Shown in pieces: positions 1 to 4,418 of a stretch of DNA of 6,256 nucleotides. The stretch spans positions 1-6,256 of the forward strand of contig JAUWQC010000061.1 in NCBI GenBank assembly GCA_030611285.1, given 5' to 3'. Numbering within the stretch: position 1 is the first letter of the stretch; each line of letters opens with the position of its first letter. A model generated the notes under the pieces. It was not told the DNA's origin. It did not search any database and saw nothing but the letters and a program-made list of their open reading frames with translations. Both the position numbers and the translations under genes were made by a program. The DNA is from a bacterium. Its GTDB lineage: Bacteria > Actinomycetota > Humimicrobiia > Humimicrobiales > Humimicrobiaceae.

Positions 1-498
1 GCTGTTAAAAGGCATAATAAATATATTACTGCATTAGAGTCTGAAGGAATTAAAATAATAAAGGGTTATTTTAGTAAAAAGAAGAAATTATGTAGAGTTC
101 CAGGGTGTAATTTCAAAGGTAATAAATATTTTGATATAAGGGAAGAAAAACAAACAGATATCAATATTTCTCTTTCTCTTTTAAAAGATGCTTATTTAAA
201 AAATTATGACACATGTTTTTTAATGTCCGGTGATAATGATTTTGCTCCTATATTAATAACCATTAAAGATTTATTCAATATTAATCCATTCCTAATTACA
301 CCTCCCTATAAACCCGGAGTTGTTAATTTAAAACCAATTAAAGACTTAAAGAGTGCCTGTTTTGATCAGAAAAGACAAAAATTTAACGTTATAAATTTAA
401 AATTTAATAATTTCATTGGATATTCACTTCCAGAGAAAATATATGATACTTACGGGAATTTAATTGTAGAAATACCAAAAGAATATTCCAAATTTTAA
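1..498 (+). CDS. NYN-domain protein (PIN-like RNase fold), 5' end outside window
   Basis: The reading frame is open from base 1, so the N-terminus is missing; 165 residues are visible before TAA at 496-498. The visible part fits the second half of a NYN/LabA-like (DUF88) domain. There is a strand-helix unit with ALESEGIKIIKGYF, then a CRVPGC pair of cysteines that could bind metal. An acidic helix follows with EEKQTDINISLSLLKDA, where the Asp after QT is a usual metal ligand. The hallmark MSGDNDFAPIL comes next, where both Asp of SGDND are the expected active-site acids. NYN proteins are mostly metal-dependent ribonucleases; some are silencing or defence-linked. The internal ATG at 223 lies in the middle of the fold and is not the true start. 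The gene is strikingly AT-rich with many AAA/TTA/ATA codons, unlike the GH130 gene, which suggests separate ancestry. The family call is good; substrate and role are unknown. Confidence 0.8.
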   Translation, partial: AVKRHNKYITALESEGIKIIKGYFSKKKKLCRVPGCNFKGNKYFDIREEKQTDINISLSLLKDAYLKNYDTCFLMSGDNDFAPILITIKDLFNINPFLITPPYKPGVVNLKPIKDLKSACFDQKRQKFNVINLKFNNFIGYSLPEKIYDTYGNLIVEIPKEYSKF

Positions 499-550
499 GA
501 AAATTAAATTTTGCTGCTGTTGTTGAACTTTAAAGTAACACTTTTAATTT

Positions 551-574
551 AACCAATTCATTCAAAAATTGGTT
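551..574. repeat. Perfect 8-bp inverted repeat downstream of the NYN gene
   Basis: AACCAATT (551-558) and AATTGGTT (567-574) can form an 8-bp stem with an 8-base loop, 52 bases after the NYN stop codon. No T-run follows, so it is not a standard intrinsic terminator, but it could protect the 3' end of the NYN transcript. The stem is AT-rich and may be chance. Confidence 0.35.
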
Positions 575-599
575 CAAAATTTCACAGCTGAAATAATAT

Positions 600-660
600 A
601 TATAGCATCCTACTAGAGTTCCTATGAATAAAAGGGCTATATTATTATTATGTATTCATA
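600..660. repeat. Two overlapping inverted repeats
   Basis: ATATAGC (600-606) pairs with GCTATAT (636-642), with more AT pairing outside if one base is bulged. TATGAATA (623-630) pairs with TATTCATA (653-660). The two pairings interleave, so in RNA they would form a pseudoknot or alternative hairpins. The arms are AT-rich, and chance is a real possibility. Confidence 0.35.
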
Positions 661-670
661 AATTAAGCAC

Positions 671-700
671 AAAAGTGATAAAAAGTGATAAAACTTGATA
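671..700. repeat. Three tandem 10-bp units
   Basis: AAAAGTGATA occurs twice in a row (671-680, 681-690), followed by the variant AAACTTGATA (691-700). Spacing is close to one helical turn, so this could be iteron-like protein-binding DNA or simple replication slippage. I see no replication gene beside it. Confidence 0.5.
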
Positions 701-720
701 ATCCTTCCGCTAAAAAAAGA

Positions 721-746
721 ATATGAAATTAGTATATGAAATTAGT
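721..746. repeat. Exact 13-bp tandem duplication
   Basis: ATATGAAATTAGT is present twice without a gap (721-733 and 734-746), followed by ATAC and a run of seven C. It looks like a recent slippage duplication. Confidence 0.65.
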
Positions 747-818
747 ATACCCCCCCTAAATCTATTATTTTTAATACAATAGTATTCATCACTAATAAAT
801 CTTATAAAAACAAAAGGT

Positions 819-862
819 ATTTAAGATTAAAAGTAGTACGATTTAAGATTAAATTTAATACG
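819..862. repeat. 22-bp tandem repeat, 19 of 22 identical
   Basis: The unit beginning ATTTAAGATTAAA and ending TACG occurs at 819-840 and 841-862 with three differences in the second half. With the neighbouring 10-bp and 13-bp repeats it makes an unusual cluster of direct repeats of different unit sizes within 200 bases. Confidence 0.6.
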
Positions 863-923
863 ATAGTAATACTAAAATTAATAGCCTATCATTTGTTTTT
901 AATATAGCAAAATGTCTAAAGCT

Positions 924-986
924 TTCTAACTGATTAACCTTAAGACAAAGAGGGTTGAAATACATCAACTGTAGGGGTGCACTCCA
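924..986 (-). mobile_element. Lone IS3-type element end (left-over terminus)
   Basis: Read on the minus strand from 986, this begins TGGAGTGCACCCCTACAGTT. It closely matches the end at 4335, which begins TGGGGTGAACCCCTACAGTT and sits just ahead of an IS3-type OrfA. Both start with the TG typical of IS3-family ends, and both carry TCTAACTGAT (plus-strand reading) a few tens of bases inward (925-934 and 4282-4291). No transposase follows here: only about 60-80 bases of the element remain. It interrupts the ParB-like gene at 987. The left boundary is a guess. Confidence 0.65.
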
Positions 987-1146
987 AAAAATACCTACCT
1001 TTTCTTACTTTCATATTAAGCCTGACTATCTTATCGATGTGTTCCTGGCTGTGTATCTTGGCATTTGACGGGAGCATTTTAAGCTCTTCTATCTTGACCA
1101 TCTCAAGCGTTAATGCTCCCGTCGTTCCTTTTACCTTACCATCCAT
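987..1146 (-). pseudogene. ParB-like N-terminal domain protein, cut off by an IS end
   Basis: Starting at ATG 1146 with a modest Shine-Dalgarno (AAGGA) just upstream, it reads MDGKVKGTTGALTLEMVKIE and then EELKMLPSNAKIHSQEHIDK. The pattern 'I..L..LPSNAKIHS.EHIDKI' is the start of the ParB/sulfiredoxin-like domain found at the N-terminus of phage ParB-like proteins and of some phage-type DNA methylases. After IVRL the sequence stops looking like the family, and from 986 the frame runs into the IS end, giving a meaningless tail that stops at 940. Only about 45 family-like residues remain, so it should be inactive. It follows two small genes on the same strand, and together they resemble a fragment of a phage or mobile operon. 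Confidence 0.6.
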
Positions 1147-1158
1147 TATTCCTTGAGT

Positions 1159-1230
1159 TTATCTTTTTTTCTTCTTATCCTTTTTGCCCTTATCCTTGCC
1201 CCTATCCTTCTTGCCTTTATCCTTTTTCAT
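1159..1230 (-). CDS. 23-residue Lys/Asp/Gly-rich peptide
   Basis: ATG at 1230 is preceded by AGGAAGGA with a 7-base gap, and an in-frame TAA lies a few codons upstream, which fixes the start. The product is almost only Lys, Asp, Gly and Arg: it starts MKKDKGKKDRGK and ends KKDKKKKR. The DNA is an imperfect repeat of about 15 bp built from AAGGATAAGGGCAAG-like units. It ends 12 bases before the ParB-like start, so both were probably co-transcribed. It may be a short nucleic-acid-binding peptide or the remnant of a basic tail; I recognise no family. The good ribosome site and tight spacing argue that it is or was translated. Confidence 0.45.
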   Translation of the reverse strand: MKKDKGKKDRGKDKGKKDKKKKR

Positions 1231-1378
1231 TCTTGTTTCCTTCCTCTTTTATTTTTATGGCCTTAGGCCTGAGCGGAATATATTTAAATAGGTTAGCTTT
1301 TTACACTTACAGCAAATAACCACCCATTAAACACTGATTTAAGACTGCTTAAGTTTTTGATAGATATACGCCCTTTGG

Positions 1379-1631
1379 CTATTTTATAGACTTAGCCAGT
1401 TTATCAATTTCTTTGGCCAGGTATATGATACATCAGCTTAGATTTACTATGTGTATGTTTTGTACTGTCTCACCTTCTTTGGTACCTGCTCCCTTTTGAG
1501 TAAGATCACTTATTTCATCGCCAGCAGTCTCCATCAAGGAGTTTATTACCTGTTCTACAGGACCAATACAAACCTCTTTTTCGTCATTCTTTACATTCCT
1601 CTTTGTTCTTCTCTTCCTTCTTGTTGTTCAT
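1379..1631 (-). pseudogene. Small charged protein broken by a frameshift and a stop codon
   Basis: An excellent Shine-Dalgarno (GGGAGGT, 1637-1643, 5-base gap) precedes ATG at 1631. The first frame gives MNNKKEEKNKEECKE and stops. A one-base shift near 1597 continues as NVKNDEKEVCIGPVEQ, then VINSLMETAGDEISDL, and ends at TGA 1433-1435. The same frame then stays open as CIIYLAKEIDKLAKSIK to TAG at 1379-1381. The three parts make a sensible helical protein of about 85 residues, so this is most simply a gene with one frameshift and one nonsense mutation. I recognise no family; position next to the ParB-like gene suggests a phage accessory protein. Programmed frameshifting is possible, but I see no slippery heptamer. 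Confidence 0.5.
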
Positions 1632-1652
1632 AGCTTACCTCCCTGTTTTGAC

Positions 1653-1681
1653 GAAGTGATTATGAAGTGGCAATGAAGTTT
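1653..1681. repeat. Imperfect 11-bp direct repeats upstream of the broken gene
   Basis: GAAGTGATTAT (1653-1663), GAAGTGGCAAT (1664-1674) and GAAGTTT (from 1675) follow each other at 11-base spacing, just upstream of the Shine-Dalgarno of the broken small gene. One-turn spacing between a candidate -10 box and a ribosome site would suit an operator, but the units are short and degenerate. Confidence 0.35.
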
Positions 1682-1701
1682 AAAAATACTTAGTCCGCTA
1701 C

Positions 1702-1707
1702 ATTATA
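1702..1707 (-). promoter_or_regulatory. Candidate -10 box for the broken small gene
   Basis: The minus strand reads TATAAT here, about 70 bases upstream of the ATG at 1631. No good -35 hexamer lies 16-18 bases further upstream, so the evidence is the single hexamer in AT-rich DNA plus its position. Confidence 0.3.
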
Positions 1708-1822
1708 CTACTCTTATAGCTTGGAGTCTTCTAACTGGTTAATGTTACCTGGCTAACTTTTTTTCAGTTTTATAAAATCTTACCACTTATTATTTATCTA
1801 CTATAAGAAATTGGATTAGAAG

Positions 1823-2149
1823 TTAACGACGGCCTCCTCCTCTTGGTCTTCCATCGTCTCTTCTGGGGCCCCCTCCTCTATTGTCAAACCTTGGTCTTTC
1901 TTCTCTTGGTCTTGCAACATTAACAACAATCTTTCTTCCTTCCATCTCAGTGTCGTTCAACTTTTCGATAGCTTCATCTGCTTCTTTGTCGTTTTCCATT
2001 TCTATAAATCCGAATCCTTTGCTCTGACCGGTATCCCTATCTTTAATTACGTCACAGGAAATAACTTTACCTATCTTAGAAAAAATATCTTCTAATTGGG
2101 AACTTGTTGTGCTATAAGGAAATCCTCTTACAAATAATTTCTTTGCCAT
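1823..2149 (-). CDS. RRM-domain RNA-binding protein with Gly/Arg tail
   Basis: The 108-residue protein has one RNA-recognition motif in residues 3-80 and a disordered basic tail in 81-108. RNP2 is LFVRGF (residues 5-10) and RNP1 is KGFGFIEM (about 44-51), with the aromatic residues that stack on RNA bases present. The tail has Gly/Arg runs (RGGGPRRDD, RPRGGGRR), as in cyanobacterial Rbp and other bacterial RRM proteins, which are often cold-induced and act as RNA chaperones. Length and layout are normal for that family, and the gene appears intact. The start is set by GAAAGGTGGTGA at 2156-2167. Upstream lies a candidate extended -10 (2283-2291), implying a leader of about 125 bases, which fits post-transcriptional control. 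It is the only clearly healthy gene on this strand in the window. Confidence 0.95.
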   Translation of the reverse strand: MAKKLFVRGFPYSTTSSQLEDIFSKIGKVISCDVIKDRDTGQSKGFGFIEMENDKEADEAIEKLNDTEMEGRKIVVNVARPREERPRFDNRGGGPRRDDGRPRGGGRR

Positions 2150-2155
2150 TTATTA

Positions 2156-2167
2156 TCACCACCTTTC
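2156..2167 (-). promoter_or_regulatory. Strong ribosome binding site of the RRM gene
   Basis: The minus strand reads GAAAGGTGGTGA, ending six bases before the ATG. It resembles the AAGGAGGTGA consensus with substitutions near its middle and suggests high expression once the leader is open. Confidence 0.7.
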
Positions 2168-2282
2168 TTTTTTACAGTACTGTCTCTCTCTGGTGGATAG
2201 AATAATCTTTTGAGGATATCTTCTTATCGAACTAGAGGAAACAGATGTAAATATATATGCCTTATTTAAAGAATATGTTTTT

Positions 2283-2291
2283 ATTATAACA
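2283..2291 (-). promoter_or_regulatory. Candidate extended -10 promoter of the RRM gene
   Basis: The minus strand reads TGTTATAAT, a perfect extended -10 (TGnTATAAT). No -35 box is convincing, which extended -10 promoters tolerate. Transcription would start near 2276 and give a leader of about 125 bases before the RRM start. The surrounding AT richness lowers confidence. Confidence 0.45.
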
Positions 2292-2293
2292 CA

Positions 2294-2356
2294 TTATTCT
2301 TTTTTATTATGATAAAATACTATTAGAAGTGGAAAATGTTGCTGATAACTTTTCAT
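2294..2356 (-). CDS. Possible 20-residue peptide between hairpin/U-tract and RRM promoter
   Basis: ATG at 2356 is preceded by GGAAAGGAG (2364-2372) with a 7-base gap, one of the best ribosome sites in the window. The product is MKSYQQHFPLLIVFYHNKKE, with a hydrophobic centre and charged ends, stopping at TAA 2294-2296. The ribosome site abuts the U-tract of a hairpin (2373-2403), so expression might depend on read-through. It ends just before the candidate RRM promoter. I recognise no family. The ribosome site is the main support, and a chance ORF is quite possible. Confidence 0.3.
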   Translation of the reverse strand: MKSYQQHFPLLIVFYHNKKE

Positions 2357-2372
2357 GTCTTTTCTCCTTTCC

Positions 2373-2403
2373 AAAAAAAAATATTTACGCTTGCTACAAG
2401 CGT
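2373..2403 (-). terminator. Intrinsic-terminator-like hairpin on the minus strand
   Basis: ACGCTTG and CAAGCGT form a perfect 7-bp stem with a 3-base loop (2387-2403). On the minus strand five bases follow, then nine T (2381-2373). The stem is modest and the gap slightly long, but a stem plus T9 is hard to dismiss. No minus-strand gene lies directly upstream, so it would end either a small RNA covering 2406-2544 or antisense transcription from the 2630-3349 region, or act as an attenuator ahead of the small ORF at 2356. Confidence 0.5.
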
Positions 2404-2405
2404 TA

Positions 2406-2544
2406 GAAAACAAGGTTCTGCTGAAAGTCTAAGGTGGAGTTTCTGCAGTTTTGAAAAAATGAGAGGGATAAATAGCCAGGCGGGTTATGCTTGCAAGCTG
2501 AAAACTACCTTGACTTTAAAAAGCAGGTTCTTTGTTAGGTTTTC
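2406..2544 (+). ncRNA. Candidate structured RNA: long rod-like imperfect hairpin
   Basis: A chain of nested complementary blocks folds about 130 bases into one rod: 2409-2415 with 2530-2536, 2418-2422 with 2522-2526, 2424-2429 with 2512-2517, 2431-2437 with 2505-2511, 2440-2443 with 2500-2503, and 2445-2446 with 2497-2498. That is about 31 pairs, or 32 with a wobble at 2417/2527, interrupted by one bulged base (2430) and small internal loops. An apical hairpin adds six pairs (2472-2477 with 2483-2488). Four pairs are G-U if the RNA is read on +, and would be C-A mismatches on minus, which favours the + strand. The + gene at 2630 starts 86 bases downstream. It could be a leader, a stand-alone small RNA of 6S-like shape, or a defence-system RNA. 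No consensus of a known riboswitch was recognised. Confidence 0.5.
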
Positions 2545-2629
2545 GTTAAAAAAAAGAAAATGTAGTAAAATTTAAAAAGCTTTAAAATAAAATAAGAGAC
2601 GAGATACTTTATTAAGGAAAAATGGAAAA

Positions 2630-3349
2630 ATGAGGTATACAAAAAATAAACTGGAAATAGAGTTGCTGAAAATATTTTCTGCAGAAAAAGATAGGCATAA
2701 AAATAGGTATAATATTTTAGGAAGAGGATTGCCCGGAAGTCCGGGATCACTTGAATACCAAATGCAAACTACGTTTACTGCAGATGAACGAGCATTGGCC
2801 GGGCAAGCAATAAACGAATTGGAAAGCAGAGAGCTAATAGTTCCTACCTATAAAGACCTAAGCTCACCTGGAGATTGGTTGATAATTACTTCTCTTGGTG
2901 AAGGAGCTCTTAAAACTGGAGCGTTGGATGAGCTTGATAATCTTCTTTTAAAAATCAAGTCCGACAATGACTTGCTTTCTATGCGCTATGGTGCTTATGA
3001 GGCAATGATATCAAAACATGCCGATTGGCCAAGACATGTTGCAAGCTCCTGCAGGGAACTCATTACAAAAGTTTTGCATGCTATTGCTCCTGACGAAGAA
3101 GTAATAAAAGACCTTAGGTTCATTCCTGATGAATCATCGAAAAATAAGATTACCAGAAAAGAAAGGATTAGACATTATTTGAGGAAAAATCTGGATATCT
3201 CTAAAAGAAATGTTGAGGTTGTTGACAAAGCATGTAATTTAATAGAAGCATGTTATAAAAAGCTAAATGCAGTTACACATACCGACATCAAAGAGGCAGA
3301 ATGCTTGGTAAAGCTAACCGAAAATGCTTTATTTTTCTTACTAAACTAA
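2630..3349 (+). CDS. Winged-helix plus C-terminal helical domain protein, possible defence protein (pPIWI-associating nuclease-like)
   Basis: This intact 239-residue protein starts at ATG 2630 with AAGGA at 2614-2618; the ATG at 2622 is out of frame and stops at once. Residues about 5-95 look like a winged helix, with a helix around 55-68 (AINELESRELIVPT) and a wing strand WLIITSLGEGAL (83-94). Residues about 132-239 form a helical domain: DWPRHVASSCRELITKVLHA, then AIAPD (151-155), TRKERIRHYL (175-184), and a last pair of helices with LNAVTHTD (212-219). The run 'SCREL..KVLHAIAPD ... TRKERIRHYL ... THTD' recalls proteins annotated as predicted pPIWI-associating nuclease and HEPN-like domains. 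I rely on memory for this. A canonical HEPN R-x4-6-H is absent; Lys211 with His217 is nearest. No pPIWI gene is visible. It is preceded by the structured RNA at 2406-2544 and followed by a decayed recombinase. Confidence 0.6.
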   Translation: MRYTKNKLEIELLKIFSAEKDRHKNRYNILGRGLPGSPGSLEYQMQTTFTADERALAGQAINELESRELIVPTYKDLSSPGDWLIITSLGEGALKTGALDELDNLLLKIKSDNDLLSMRYGAYEAMISKHADWPRHVASSCRELITKVLHAIAPDEEVIKDLRFIPDESSKNKITRKERIRHYLRKNLDISKRNVEVVDKACNLIEACYKKLNAVTHTDIKEAECLVKLTENALFFLLN

Positions 3350-3691
3350 TATATTTATAAAAACCCCTAAAAGATTTCATTCCGTTTTCTACATCTATGT
3401 TTGCCAGAGTGATATAAATTGTGGTTGTGCTGATATCGGAGTGGCCCAGGATTCGCCTTAGTGTCTCTATATCTTTTGTCTGCCTGTAATATTGAGTAGC
3501 GTAATGCCTGAAGCTGTGTGATGTATAATCTTTTCTTTTAAGTCCGGGATTAAGTTTATATCTAAAATATTTCTTAAGCTTAGAAAATCAAAAAATCTTA
3601 TAAGTTCCTTATTGTAATCATAAATGGTTGAAGGGCAGGCTATTTTTTCAATTTTCATATAAGATAGGAAGCTATCTATATAATTTCTCAT
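3288..3691 (-). pseudogene. Tyrosine recombinase (phage integrase family) with its middle deleted
   Basis: From ATG 3691 the N-terminal core-binding (SAM-like) domain is readable: MRNYIDSFLSYMKIEKI, then STIYDYNKELIRFFDFL. Near 3580-3590 the reading changes frame, and the catalytic C-terminus follows: KLKKYFRYKLNPGLKRKDY, then TSHSFRHYAT with the HxxR motif, LRRILGHSDIS with the second His, and TTTIYITL with the Tyr nucleophile (codon 3414-3416). The central part carrying the first catalytic Arg and the Lys is missing, so an internal deletion of roughly a hundred codons joined the two ends out of frame. The C-terminal frame stops at 3288 and overlaps the 3' end of the + gene by about 60 bases; the ancestral stop may have differed. 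It cannot be active. It marks an old integrated element, though no attachment site or tRNA gene is visible. Confidence 0.8.
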
Positions 3692-3944
3692 ATTTGTTTT
3701 TTACTCTTCTTGCAAGACAAACTAAGAAATTATATCCTATTTAGTATAGAACTCGGCTTACAGGCTAACTCCGATTCTCCTTTATAGATATTTTCTAAAA
3801 ATACTCAAATAATTATTAATCCATTAGGAAAATTATAGCCCGCCTTGAATATGATTTCATAGTTAATCCTTAAAAAAGTTAAGCAACCTATAAAAAATAA
3901 TATTCCAGGTTTAATTTTTTATTTAAAGATTAAAAATAACGCTA
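3692..3944. other. Non-coding stretch between recombinase remnant and IS/membrane fusion
   Basis: No ORF here has a ribosome site or recognisable product. A TATAAT on the minus strand (3729-3734) lies about 40 bases upstream of the recombinase start, but without a -35 box. I searched by eye for the missing other end of the IS3 element and did not find it, so that end has probably been deleted. Confidence 0.5.
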
Positions 3945-4274
3945 TTACTTTTTCTTAATAGAAATATTAACAACAGCTAATGCAAGAAACACAACACCTG
4001 TAACAATCAAAACAAGTATATTGATAAGTGGAGATAGCTCTTTATCGCCAAAGAAAAAAACAATGCCCATCATCTGTTTGAAGCCGGTGACTGCCTGTGT
4101 TGGTGCATTTTCAAAGAACTTACCGGCTTTGTGGTCTTTTTTCCATCTGGTAATCAGTACCGGTGATATCTTGTACTCTCTGGCTATCTCTGCCTGTGTG
4201 GCTGAACCCGATACAATGGATTCTACTACATGCATTTTAAAATCATCACTAAAACTTCTTCTTACTCTTCTCAT
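3945..4274 (-). pseudogene. IS3-family OrfA N-terminus fused to a membrane-protein tail
   Basis: The frame gives 109 residues. Residues 1 to about 60 are a typical IS3-family OrfA start with the HTH_Tnp_1 helix-turn-helix: RRSFSDDFKMHVVESIV, then SATQAEIAREYKIS and LITRWKKDHKAGKF. OrfA normally continues into a leucine-zipper region and overlaps OrfB with the DDE domain; neither is present. From about residue 66 the character changes: FFFGDKELSPLIN, then a hydrophobic segment ILVLIVTGVVFLALAVVN (about 86-103), then ISIKKK and stop. That looks like the last membrane helix and positive tail of an unrelated protein, possibly a polysaccharide flippase given the glycan genes nearby, though this is a guess. 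A deletion most likely joined the two in frame. Whether the chimera is expressed cannot be told. Confidence 0.7.
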
Positions 4275-4335
4275 CAGCTATTCTAACTGATGCTATATTA
4301 GTATATAATGTGTCTAACTGTAGGGGTTCACCCCA
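4078..4335 (-). mobile_element. IS3-family element remnant with one intact end
   Basis: The element begins at 4335 on the minus strand with TGGGGTGAACCCCTACAGTT, contains the OrfA start at 4274 and is cut off near 4078, so OrfB and the other end are gone. CAGTTAGA (minus reading) occurs twice, at 4313-4320 and 4282-4289, 31 bases or about three helical turns apart, which would suit transposase binding. The outer 12 bases after TG are nearly palindromic. The same kind of end, in the same orientation, is at 986. Confidence 0.7.
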
Positions 4336-4343
4336 AATACACT

Positions 4344-4371
4344 TTGACAAAGTTCGTGAATTTATTAAAAT
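4344..4371 (+). promoter_or_regulatory. Sigma70-type promoter of the GH130-glycosyltransferase operon
   Basis: A perfect TTGACA (4344-4349) is followed after 16 bases by TAAAAT (4366-4371), five of six matches to the -10 consensus. Transcription would start near 4378, giving a leader of about 40 bases before the GH130 start. It begins only eight bases outside the IS end at 4335, so the insertion came very close to the operon's control region without destroying the core promoter. Confidence 0.7.
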
Positions 4372-4418
4372 CTGAAATAAGAATAGTTCTTTAACAAACA
4401 AAAAAATGAGGTAAGAAG

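Larger units (their letters stand above)
499..923. other. AT-rich intergenic region with short repeats, no gene seen
   Basis: I see no convincing coding sequence on either strand: stops are dense and no Shine-Dalgarno/start pair opens a useful frame. The stretch holds several tandem repeats (671-700, 721-746, 819-862), a small perfect hairpin (551-574), overlapping inverted repeats (600-660) and a run of seven C (750-756). It lies between the NYN gene and an IS end, so it may be decayed mobile DNA. Confidence 0.6.

Noticed and set aside
671..862. CRISPR array
   Set aside because: The repeats are short, gapless and of differing unit length, with no spacers.
1113..1319. 68-codon ORF on + rich in Phe, Pro, Ser and Tyr
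   Set aside because: It is the reverse complement of the Lys/Asp repeat gene, has no ribosome site, and its hydrophobic look comes from pyrimidine-rich DNA.
1433..1435. TGA recoded as an amino acid or selenocysteine
   Set aside because: The same gene also carries a frameshift, which makes decay the simpler reading, and no SECIS-like hairpin is evident.
1451..1633. 60-codon ORF on + opposite the broken small gene
   Set aside because: It is antisense to a better supported reading with an excellent Shine-Dalgarno on minus.
1738..1768. Intrinsic terminator on + (GTTA ... TAAC followed by seven T)
   Set aside because: The stem is only 4-5 bp and no + gene lies upstream.
2385..2540. Known riboswitch, T-box, 4.5S RNA, tmRNA or group II intron domain
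   Set aside because: I compared remembered consensus motifs (c-di-GMP-I, SAM, TPP, glycine, purine, T-box AGGGTGG) and none fitted; the GGTGGAG at 2433-2439 is only superficially T-box-like.
2336..2575. 79-codon ORF on + with Lys/Arg-rich product
   Set aside because: It has no proper ribosome site, no recognisable family and an odd composition, and it covers the structured segment; the base-pairing explains the sequence better.
4021..4290. 89-codon ORF on + opposite OrfA
   Set aside because: It is antisense to a recognisable transposase helix-turn-helix and has no ribosome site.
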